DNA from: Skeletonema tropicum
Lineage: Eukaryota > Bacillariophyta > Thalassiosirophyceae > Thalassiosirales > Thalassiosiraceae
Length of the DNA: 64,000 nucleotides
Assembly (NCBI GenBank): GCA_037178625.1
Contig: CM074145.1
Span: 1,116,001-1,180,000, forward strand
Direction: 5' to 3'
Below the pieces are notes generated by a model that was not told the origin of the DNA, made no database searches, and saw only the letters and a list, made by a program, of their open reading frames with translations. The position numbers and the translations under genes are program-made. Of the stretch, positions 10,062 through 18,707 are shown piece by piece; the stretch's first letter is position 1; every line of letters begins with the position of its first letter.

Positions 10062-10836
10062 TGCTATGAAACGACTTTAAAGGGAGGAAGGCATGCATGT
10101 GTTATAGTGAGTGTATCAGTGTAGGAGCAAACTTAAAGAGTAGAGTAGCCCAAAAAGTTGTTTTGTGAGCTTGATATGTAACTATTCTATCGGAAGTGAT
10201 CACCTTTTGTCAACACTAACGCAAGGAAGAAGGACATTCTATGATGAGGACAATGTATTGCAATAAAGAGTTAGCAGAAAGGAGTCACAGAGTCAAATCA
10301 TTCGTGTTGAATGTGCTGAGTCTGAGACTTCCTCACATCGTTTCTTTAGGCACACGCACGATGCTTTGAGGCAAGCAGAATGAATCTACGCCATTTCTCT
10401 GCAAACCCCACATACTCACAAAAGTCGTGATATCAAATCATAAAAGACAACGATTGATCATTCTTAATTTTTTACACAAATTATACTTTTAGCTTGACCT
10501 AGAACAAAAGTTTGTCATCTTGGATTGGCTTGAATAATAGCTCCGCAGGTTGTATTTAGGAGAGGAGAGAAGATGTTGATACATTCATATTCTCTCGGAT
10601 GGATTTTAAAAAACTCGTAAATCCAATCCAAGAAAACGAATAGGAGGGAGGAGGTGATGTGGTAGGTGGCATTTCAGTGAGACGAAATACTGATTAGAAT
10701 GTTGCAGCCAGACATGTAAGTATGTCTAGTTCAGATCTGACCACATTTTGTTGCACTTGAATGAAAAGTGAGGATATAGTGGACAGAGGTGGGGGTGGGG
10801 GATGAAAGCATGCACTATGTGAGAAACAAAACGCCT
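10062..10836. other. Intergenic, nothing recognised
   Basis: This lies between two convergent genes. The sequence is A/T-rich with purine-rich tracts and shows no open frame with coding character and no inverted terminal repeats. Confidence 0.5.
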
Positions 10837-11535
10837 TTAGCTCCTGGCAGCTTTTGCCTTCTCAACAGCATCAGAAAGAGCTTTAGTCGCCTTGGACGAA
10901 AGTTCATACTCCTCATTCAATTCCCCAGCCTTGATAATTGCCTTCTCCACCAAATCTCCAATAACTCCCAAGGCAGTCATTCCTGTCCCCACAAGGTCAT
11001 ATTCGTCATTGATTTCCGCAATCTTCTTGTTTGTGCTGGACAACGCCGACTCAATCTTTTCAATGGTTTCCGGGTTGGCGCTCTCACTGGACTTGACCTT
11101 CTCGAGGGCCTTCTCAAGCTGACCCTTGGCACTGTCCAATACTTCATACTTGGAATCAAGCTTGGAGAAGTAGTTGAAGATTTCAATGGACGATTTGGAT
11201 ACGGCAGAGAGGATCTCACCAACCTCGGCATCGGTTTTGGAGGCGTAGTTGGCTGCGGCGGCACCGATGGCGCCCAGGACGGGTCCTCCGACGGAAAAGC
11301 CGACGATACCTCCCAAGAGACCGGCGGTGAATTCGACGGTTTCTTCGTTTACGGGGACGATGGCGGTGGTCTTTACAACAGGTTCAGATATGGCAGGTGG
11401 GCCAGGTTCTGGTGTGTCGACTTCGGACATGAAGATGGCGGAGGTGCGGGCAGCACGGTTGAAGGAGGTGGGTGCAAAGGCAGATGCGGATCCAACCACG
11501 AGGGCGGAGACGAGGATGTTAGTGTACTTGACCAT
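10837..11535 (-). CDS. Plastid-targeted coiled protein with glycine-zipper segment
   Basis: It encodes 232 residues. The N terminus is a signal peptide (MVKYTNILVSALVVGSASA) directly followed by FAPTSFNRAARTS, the classic diatom ASAFAP bipartite plastid-targeting signature, so import through the chloroplast ER into the plastid is expected. After a short acidic/proline linker comes a G/A-rich hydrophobic segment (GLLGGIVGFSVGGPVLGAIG) that could insert in a membrane, and then a long helical, K/E-rich coiled region to the end. Function is unknown. The start is fixed by the targeting peptide. The 800 bp upstream contain no other gene. Confidence 0.8.
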   Translation of the reverse strand: MVKYTNILVSALVVGSASAFAPTSFNRAARTSAIFMSEVDTPEPGPPAISEPVVKTTAIVPVNEETVEFTAGLLGGIVGFSVGGPVLGAIGAAAANYASKTDAEVGEILSAVSKSSIEIFNYFSKLDSKYEVLDSAKGQLEKALEKVKSSESANPETIEKIESALSSTNKKIAEINDEYDLVGTGMTALGVIGDLVEKAIIKAGELNEEYELSSKATKALSDAVEKAKAARS

Positions 11536-12337
11536 GGTGCCGGTATGTAGGAGTGCAAAATGAGTACGATAGGTGCAACGATGATGGGAGCGGGGCGGCT
11601 GTGTTGGCGAGGTGGCTGCGTTGGCTACGTCGGCTTTGTTGGGCTTTTGAAAAGATCAATAGATCTCCAAAAGATCTTTGTTCAACCACGTCATGTGGTA
11701 CTCGAACGTCGGAATAGTATTGGCGGGAAATCTTAGCATCTATGAGAACTTTGCCGCCGAGCCCTGAGGAATGCGTTCGAAGTATGTAAGCCATCACCGA
11801 CGGCGATCGATGTCATACTTAATAAGATGGCATTGGAGATGGAGGCCAACGCTTCTATTGTGATGAGTTGAATTCAAGCTGTACACTTAATATGCTGTTT
11901 TAATAGCTGAGTTCATCAAATCTGGACGTAAGCGACATATGTAGTATGGTGCTTGCGATTTTAAAGCGTCATCTCTACGGAGAAAATGGTGAAGAGCTGT
12001 GTCAGTTGTAGACAATGACGACTACAATGACGAACCATTGGTATTGTAGCAGACAAATGGCCTGTGTGTCTGCAAATGTGGCGCTTGATGTGCACTGTTT
12101 TGATGCGTAACATATGATATGTTCATTTATCTTGAATGCGAATCAAATATACCTACCGATGTTTATTGAGAACATTTGACTTGAAAAATATGAGACACAC
12201 TCTCCATCTCATGCAACAACAAACCATAGTCGGTCGGGAGACGGTTTTCAAGTACAGGATCAGAAAGAATAGGCGTATATTTAGTCGGTTTTACCTTACG
12301 AGAGTATTATGAAGCCTTTTTCTGTTGCTTCTCACAC
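11536..12337. other. Intergenic, presumed promoter of the plastid protein gene
   Basis: No gene or repeat family is recognised. It separates the start of the minus-strand plastid gene from the 3' end of the next minus-strand gene and should include the promoter of the former. Confidence 0.45.
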
Positions 12338-13528
12338 TTACACCAACAAGACAAAGGAAGAACCCTTCGTAACAGGATTATCCACGCTCCATCCAATAGG
12401 CATGTATTTTGGATCAACAACCGTCATGAAATGTTTTCTCCAATCAACAATGAATTCCTCAATCTTCTTTCTGTCATTTTTTAATGAACGAACAACAACC
12501 TCTGATCCTGGTAAATATTTTGGATTCTTGACACGATATTTCACACTGCAAGCTTTCTGTAATTGAGCCTTTGTCAGCGGTTCTTCCCCAGCCAAGACCA
12601 CTTCTTTCTCCGTTTCATTCTTACAACAGTCTGCTAGGTACGCTCGTACTTCATTCTCATATTCCAAAACCTTTTCCTCTGGGATACTATCTTTCCACTT
12701 CACAAGAGCAATGGCACAGCTGCGCACATGATACAAATGTGCATCTTCAATTACTGGCGAACAAAACGCATCTGCGGAAGTCAGTCTCATTCTCAAATCA
12801 GTTTCCATCCTCTTCATCCGTTTCTTTGTAGACCTCTCACATCGAACGTGACAATCTGGGCACAAGATGACAATATCATGTGACATGTGAGACTTGTAAT
12901 CATCAGGTAGTAATGATCTATAAGCGTAGGGGACGATGTAATGTCGAATATGATGTCCATCACTTCCACAACAAACACAGATGTTTTGTTTTGCACTGCG
13001 CAAGTACAACTTTTCAGATGATGACTTCTTGTCTTCATCTTCGTTGGCTCCATTGTGTGTAAATAGTAGTCTTATACACTTGGCGTCTTTGTCCTTGGCC
13101 AGCTCACTTCCTTCCTTTGGTGTAGTCCATTCGCCAATGTTCTTTCTAATGTACCATTTTGCTTTCTTCATGGAGATTGTACACATAGGTTCTCGATTCT
13201 CATCAAGCATATGAATGTTATCATACATTGGCGTCTTCATGGATATCATTGCTTCTTTGGATTTACGTTTTCGCTGTTTGTGAATGTCCCGACGGATGTG
13301 ATCTGGGAGATCTTCCTCTGAAATACCAAGCTGATTGTAAAAAGATGTTGTAGCATCGGGCGAGGTGGTTTCATCGTCCTTTTTGTTGGCATCAGCTTTT
13401 GGTTGCTGATTGCGTTTCGAAAATGTACGATTGTGAATAAGGAAGATGATCCCAAGCGCAGCCGCAGCTCCGACTGATAGGGTTGCCGCTCTCAGTGCAT
13501 TATTGGTAGAGCTCATTGTTGTTGCCAA
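12338..13528 (-). CDS. EXD2-type HNH/zinc domain protein lacking the exonuclease domain
   Basis: It encodes 396 residues. The N terminus has a TM-like segment (ALRAATLSVGAAAALGIIFL) followed by a basic, disordered linker. Around residue 185 begins a Cys/His region: CVCCGSDGHHIRHYIVPYAY, then SHMSHDIVILCPDCHVRCE. This CxxC...H-RH-IVP...SHD..LC..CH pattern is the one found C-terminal to the 3'-5' exonuclease domain in EXD2. The end (WRKHFMTVVDPKYMPIGW) also resembles the tail of that region. No DEDD exonuclease motifs are present, so this is the C-terminal module on its own with a membrane anchor. EXD2 is an exonuclease linked to mitochondria and DNA repair, but the role here is unknown. It is divergent from the PPR gene with about 250 bp between the starts. 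Confidence 0.7.
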   Translation of the reverse strand: MATTMSSTNNALRAATLSVGAAAALGIIFLIHNRTFSKRNQQPKADANKKDDETTSPDATTSFYNQLGISEEDLPDHIRRDIHKQRKRKSKEAMISMKTPMYDNIHMLDENREPMCTISMKKAKWYIRKNIGEWTTPKEGSELAKDKDAKCIRLLFTHNGANEDEDKKSSSEKLYLRSAKQNICVCCGSDGHHIRHYIVPYAYRSLLPDDYKSHMSHDIVILCPDCHVRCERSTKKRMKRMETDLRMRLTSADAFCSPVIEDAHLYHVRSCAIALVKWKDSIPEEKVLEYENEVRAYLADCCKNETEKEVVLAGEEPLTKAQLQKACSVKYRVKNPKYLPGSEVVVRSLKNDRKKIEEFIVDWRKHFMTVVDPKYMPIGWSVDNPVTKGSSFVLLV

Positions 13529-13775
13529 TCTCTATGCCTCTGTCTCTATTGCTCGGCAACATGATAGAAGGTCAGGTTATTGCCTCGAAACCGGACAGAC
13601 CCCCATCATCTGCCGCCCTCAAAATGCAGCGCAAAATGCAACCAAGCAACACACATGCTTCGACGATGAAAGAATTACTGTCTCTATATAAGTATCTCTT
13701 TCCCATCTACACAGTGCTGATATATTCGTCATTAATCATCTTCGTCTAGTCCCATTATCTCTTGGTCGCTGAATA

Positions 13776-16700
13776 ATGTCGTCAACGACTCGTCTCCTAG
13801 CAATCAAATCCAACAATCTGCGTAGAGGTGTTTTGCATCGTCGATGTTTTTTCAATCAACAACACGCCACTGGACACCGTCGTTGCTCACAGCAAGAAGC
13901 ACATTGGTCACATCATCGTCGATCGCACTTTTCATCTTCTTCTTCTACCCTCTCAAGACACTTTTCTTCCCTTCCAGCAAGCAATAATGATGCTGATGAA
14001 GATAAAAAGCAGGATAGCGATGATGTCAGACCTATCGATTCGATTGTCCTACCCAAATTAAATTTATTGAGTACATTAGATTCCAGTCCGTTTCAGGAGG
14101 CCAATGCAACAACATCAGAGAACATAGATGATACAATAATAAAAGACGTTGAAAAATCAGATCAAGACACCGTTGATACAAAGCCCAGCTTGTTGGAAAT
14201 ACTGAAAACTGATATCTTTTCTGAGTCATGGTCTGGTCCAGATACTGAAAGATTTCGAAGCAGGCGCAGTCAACCCTATGAGAATCGCTATGAACGTCCG
14301 AACCGATACGAACGTGAGAATCGAAATGCATTCAACTCGAATCGTTATGAACGTGAGAATCGCTATGAGCGTCCGAACCGCTACGAACGTGAGAATCGCT
14401 ATGAGCGTCCGAACCGCTACGAACGTGAGAATCGAGATACATTCAACTCGTTTGAACGAAGTGATAGACGGCCATTACGAAATAATCCTCTAAGAAGCAG
14501 TTCCCCAACATGCGCTGATGATACTGCACCTTCATCATTTGAACGAAGTGGTAGACAGTCTTTACGGATGAGCAATCCTCTTGGAAGCAGTACTCCATCG
14601 TATGCTGCTGCTGCTGCACCTCCATCTCCAGAGAGAACAAAGTTGGATAGCATACTCCAAGAAAGCAATCAATTGTTACAAGCACTCTCTATTAATGATA
14701 GTGGGTCATCAACATTACAACTAATGGACTTTGATTGTGTAATGGTGAAACTATCACGATTTAATTCAGAAATGGAAAATGAGGTGACGGATAACGAGGA
14801 AGAGAGAGTCTACAGAGAAGGCCACGGAGAAAAGTCCTCCCTCAAACGTGAGGCCGCAGAAAAGTGTATCGAATTACTTCATGCTTTAGAGCGAAATTAT
14901 GATTGTATACTTCAGCATGCTCGACCTGATGACGATGATGTAACAGCAGAAGAAATTCTTCCAGAAACCAAACATTCACAGTTGATGCCAAGTGCATCAT
15001 CCTACAACCATGTGCTACACACCCTGGCTCATTCTGGAAAAGGTCAGCGGGTGGCAGACGAGGCAAGTGCTACATTGGATCGAATGTTGGATCGTTGTCG
15101 CAAACATCTAGACATGACAAACGATCCATCTTTGCCGTTACCTCCCCCAGAACCCACAATTATAACGTTCAACTCTGTGATTCATGCCATTGCCAAGAGT
15201 GGAGTAGGTAGTTCGGGATATATGGCAGAAGAGGTGTTTTCAAAGATGGAAGACTGGTATAGCCAATGCAGGGCACAGCAAGATGAAGTAGTAGTGAGCG
15301 ATAAAAATCGGTGCTATCATGGAGTAGCACCAGATCCTAGAACGCTAGCTGTTGTGCTGGATGCATGGGCCAACAGGGATGCAGTGAAAGGATTCGCTCC
15401 TGAGCGAGTAGAATCCATCTTGAATATGGCGATCAATCGACGCCGTGCGTATGTGAAATCGGTGAGAGGTGAAGAGTCAGATGCATCAACCTTACAAAGC
15501 CAAGTCGAAAGTGATTCTTTCACGAATTATGAAGACGATATCATTGAAGAAGAGTATGTAGATGAAGAGCTGACAACAGGAGCAGATGTCGTGCAGCAAG
15601 TTGCTGACGAAGATGCAGAAGTCAAAGAAGAGGCCACAGACGATATTGAAGCAGAAAACCTGCAATCCAAAGAGCAATGTGAACCATTCTTACGCCCAAA
15701 CACGGTTGCATTTAACACCTGTATCAACGCATGGGCCACAAGTGGGCGTGGGAGGATGGCAGCTATGAGGACTCAAGAGCTCTTAAGTCAAATGGAAGCC
15801 ATATCTGAAAGTGGCGAGCTCGATTTGCCTGATACTGACGTAGATGGTGACATTGATACCGATGAAAGTTCATTCGTCGATCACTCCCTTCGCCCAAATG
15901 TAAGGAGCTACTCTATGGTTATGAAGGCGTGGGCAAACGTAGCCAAGATGGAAAGATGGTCAAGTGAGGATGCAGCTGAACAATGTGAGGCTATACTGAA
16001 CAGAATGGAGATGAGAGGAGCATCAGATGTATCAATACGTCCGAACTTGGTTGCTTATGTCACCACTATCACTGCTTGGAGCAGAACCAAAGCTGCTCAC
16101 GCACCATCTCGAGCGGAACACATCTTAAATCGCATGATTGACTTGTACTACGACGGAAATGATATCGAGTTACCAGTGTTAGAAGGAGATGTAGAACATG
16201 CCAAGCACGACGCACCATTCAATGCAGTTATTACTGCCTACGCACGAAGTAGCGACCCCAACGCCGCCGAAAGAGCGTTTGCTGTGTTAGAAAGGTTGGA
16301 AGCATCTCCAATTGAACCGACGGTATTCACATACAATGTCGTCATGGACGTATGCGCCAAGCATGGAGATCCTGAAAGAGCATTGCAACTACTCGAGAAG
16401 ATGGAAGCATCATCTGTCGCTCCAGATGATTTTTCGTATGACACCATTCTAAATGCTTTTGCTCGTCATGAAAAAAGTGGATCAGCCGAGAGAGCTTGGG
16501 AGCTTTTGCGGCAATGGGAGGAGGATGTTGCCTCTGGAGAAAACAAAAGCTTTATCCCATCTCAAATAAGTTATTCTGCCGTCATCAATGGTTTTGCAAG
16601 AGAGTCAGGAACGGAGTATGGCGGAATGAGCATCGTCAAAAAGGCAAAGGAGGTCTACGATAGACTGATGGAACAAAAGAAAAGCGGCGCAATTCGTGGT

Positions 16701-17123
16701 GCTTCTGATCCAGTTGCAAACTGCTGCTTCTTGAATTGTTGTGCCAACATCTACGGCACCAGAGCAGAGAGAAAAGAAGCTTTAATAATGGCAATCAAGG
16801 CATTTGAGGAAATGAAAAGAGACCCTTCGTTGCATGGCGAACCGAGTCAATTCACATTCGGAACAATGATGAAGGCATGCGCGAATTTATCTGCCGATGC
16901 CGCAGAAAAGAATCGTCTAATGGAAAGCTTATTCCTTCAGACATGCAAACGTGGTTTATTGAGCAGAAACATACTGGGAAAATTCTTAAGGCATACGCCA
17001 AACGAGTTCAGCACCAAAGTTATTCTTGGGATGGGAGGTTCAAAGAGAGATCTTCCTACTGACTGGCATCGTAATGTTGAACGGAAATTCAAGCCCACTC
17101 CTGTTGACCGTGATAGATATTAG
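13776..17123 (+). CDS. Organellar pentatricopeptide repeat (PPR) protein
   Basis: It encodes 1115 residues. The N terminus is rich in R, H and S without acids (SHFSSSSSTLSRHFSSLPAS), a likely mitochondrial presequence. Residues about 165-230 hold an R/N/E/Y low-complexity array of the units NRYERP and NRYERENR. PPR helices start near residue 400 and recur to the end, for example ITFNSVIHAIAKSG, VAFNTCINAWATSG, RSYSMVMKAWANVA, VAYVTTITAWSRT, FTYNVVMDVCAKHGDPERAL and FSYDTILNAFARHEKSGSAE. PPR proteins bind organellar RNA for processing, editing or translation. The target cannot be told. No PPR-associated nuclease or editing domain is visible. Acidic insertions separate some repeats. Confidence 0.9.
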   Translation: MSSTTRLLAIKSNNLRRGVLHRRCFFNQQHATGHRRCSQQEAHWSHHRRSHFSSSSSTLSRHFSSLPASNNDADEDKKQDSDDVRPIDSIVLPKLNLLSTLDSSPFQEANATTSENIDDTIIKDVEKSDQDTVDTKPSLLEILKTDIFSESWSGPDTERFRSRRSQPYENRYERPNRYERENRNAFNSNRYERENRYERPNRYERENRYERPNRYERENRDTFNSFERSDRRPLRNNPLRSSSPTCADDTAPSSFERSGRQSLRMSNPLGSSTPSYAAAAAPPSPERTKLDSILQESNQLLQALSINDSGSSTLQLMDFDCVMVKLSRFNSEMENEVTDNEEERVYREGHGEKSSLKREAAEKCIELLHALERNYDCILQHARPDDDDVTAEEILPETKHSQLMPSASSYNHVLHTLAHSGKGQRVADEASATLDRMLDRCRKHLDMTNDPSLPLPPPEPTIITFNSVIHAIAKSGVGSSGYMAEEVFSKMEDWYSQCRAQQDEVVVSDKNRCYHGVAPDPRTLAVVLDAWANRDAVKGFAPERVESILNMAINRRRAYVKSVRGEESDASTLQSQVESDSFTNYEDDIIEEEYVDEELTTGADVVQQVADEDAEVKEEATDDIEAENLQSKEQCEPFLRPNTVAFNTCINAWATSGRGRMAAMRTQELLSQMEAISESGELDLPDTDVDGDIDTDESSFVDHSLRPNVRSYSMVMKAWANVAKMERWSSEDAAEQCEAILNRMEMRGASDVSIRPNLVAYVTTITAWSRTKAAHAPSRAEHILNRMIDLYYDGNDIELPVLEGDVEHAKHDAPFNAVITAYARSSDPNAAERAFAVLERLEASPIEPTVFTYNVVMDVCAKHGDPERALQLLEKMEASSVAPDDFSYDTILNAFARHEKSGSAERAWELLRQWEEDVASGENKSFIPSQISYSAVINGFARESGTEYGGMSIVKKAKEVYDRLMEQKKSGAIRGASDPVANCCFLNCCANIYGTRAERKEALIMAIKAFEEMKRDPSLHGEPSQFTFGTMMKACANLSADAAEKNRLMESLFLQTCKRGLLSRNILGKFLRHTPNEFSTKVILGMGGSKRDLPTDWHRNVERKFKPTPVDRDRY
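14278..14445 (+). repeat. 36-bp tandem repeats coding NRYERPNRYERE
   Basis: Within the PPR gene, about four imperfect 36-bp units alternate CGCTATGAACGTCCGAAC and CGATACGAACGTGAGAAT. The near-identity at third codon positions indicates recent slippage expansion rather than selection on an old protein motif. Confidence 0.75.
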
Positions 17124-17257
17124 CTATTTCAATTAACGAGCATTGTGATTGTGGAAGATGTACGTGTTGTCTACTTTTTCCATTTTCCAAACAAAAGTTC
17201 ATGTTTGTCTGCTCGTTAATTGTTCATTTCATATCTATCACATCACACTTATGCAAT

Positions 17258-17944
17258 TCAAAAGTTAAAAATATCATCCACTGTAATTCCCCAGCCAGCA
17301 TCAGTAGCAGCGATCAAGTAAGCACATCTTCCCAAGAAGGGAGTGACAAATACAGCCCAAGTTATCACCAAGATTGCATCTTTTAGCTTGAGTTGAGTAT
17401 AGTCTACTTTCGGTCGTCCCCTAGCCTCCTCACTCTTTTGATAGCTGGAGGAACGAAGGAGTGAGGTGAGAATTTTCGAGCAAATCAAGAACTAGACTAA
17501 AAGCATACAATGAAAATGAACGGTAACTTACGCCCAATCAGCTGCATTATTGAAAAACGCATCCATATTCCCCTGCGCTTCCGCTCTAGAACAAGAAGTC
17601 TGCGCCATGTACTTGAACACAGCCTGCTCATATTCACTTGGCTTTAACACTCGCACCAAAAACGGAGATGGCCCACCTCGAAGAAATGATCCAAATGGTC
17701 CATATGGAGCATCTTCTGTCTCGGGAGATGGTTCCCATAATGAAGTTTGCTTGTTGAAGGTTGGTGGCTTTTTACTATAGTCAAACATACGCTCTGGAGA
17801 GGGGACTGCGGATAGTGGAAACAGTTGAGTGCGTGTGGAAGTTGAGGATGAAGGATGTGTGAATGCTGAAATCGTGGCGACCATGAAGGCAAAGAAGAGC
17901 AAGCTGATGCAGCTGCTGCTGCCCGATCGGAAGAGATTGGCCAT
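17258..17944 (-). CDS. Plastid-targeted membrane protein, two exons
   Basis: The exons are 17532-17944 and 17258-17444, split by an 87-bp GT-AG intron in phase 2, giving 199 residues. The start is the methionine of MANLFRSGSSS, and the signal peptide (CISLLFFAFMVATISA) is followed by FTHPSSS, the diatom plastid motif. The mature part has a G/P-rich stretch (YGPFGSFLRGGPSPF), a Cys- and A-rich helix (YMAQTSCSRAEAQGNMDAFF) and a C-terminal TM segment (AILVITWAVFVTPFLGR). Without the splice the first exon would stop at ADWA. The product is probably a thylakoid or envelope protein of unknown function. It is divergent from patatin copy 1. A broken copy of its first exon lies at 33234-33303. Confidence 0.75.
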
Positions 17945-18073
17945 TTTAACTCTTTTATGTTGTTGTGGACGGTGGGGAGTGAGAGTTAGTGTTGTGAGAG
18001 GTTGTGAGAGTGGAGAGAACAAAACACATCATCGATCAGCAGCAACAATTTTTTGCATCTTGCACTTCTGATG

Positions 18074-18600
18074 AGAGAAGACACGTATCTTTTCTTAAGT
18101 CGCGAAGTGCAAAGCGATATCTTCGTTCAATCAGGTTCCATCGACTTCATTATTTTTCCATCGTTATCGACTATCGATTGGCTGCCTCATTATTGTTCAT
18201 TGTTACCACTTAACAGTATCACTCAACAGCACAATGGTATTCGACACTTGGCTGCCACATGGTGGAAATGAAGAAATATGGTTTTGTGTACAGAGCGGTC
18301 GATAGACACGACAGAGGCAGGAAGCGAACTCAGAACTCACTCAAGATCTTCATGCTCGTGTTTGGCGCTTGGCTGTGATCAGGCAGGCAGTAGCAGCCAC
18401 GTGCTTGTTTATCATGTAGATCACCAACCTACCCTTACAAGCTAGAGCGAGAAGTATCGGGGAATGATATTATTTGATAGACGTTAGAGATACACTCACA
18501 GACCCTCATCGAAGGGCGACTAACTTTCTTCCTAACAGAAGTGGATATGAGAACCGAACCCGATCAATTCGAGAAGACTAAACTCCGAAACAACGAGTTC
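18074..18600 (+). promoter_or_regulatory. Conserved 5' block of the patatin array, copy 1
   Basis: It begins with GAGAAGACACGTATCTTTT and includes CGATTGGCTGCCTCATTATT, ACAGTATCACTCAACAGC and TTCGACACTTGGCTGCCACA. It ends shortly before exon 1 of patatin copy 1. The block is repeated in front of the other patatin copies. Conservation of non-coding sequence may reflect recent duplication, promoter function, or both. Confidence 0.6.
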
Positions 18601-18707
18601 ATGCTCCTTTGTCAGTAAGCTGCAGCAGTAACAACAGCATCATCAAATGATAATAGACAATTATTGACAGAGAAGCGACATCAGTGTAATACAACAACAT
18701 ATAAAAT

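Noticed and set aside
10789..11550. 253-aa plus-strand ORF opposite the plastid protein gene
   Set aside because: G/D-rich translation is the reverse of a real coding strand that carries a clear plastid-targeting peptide.
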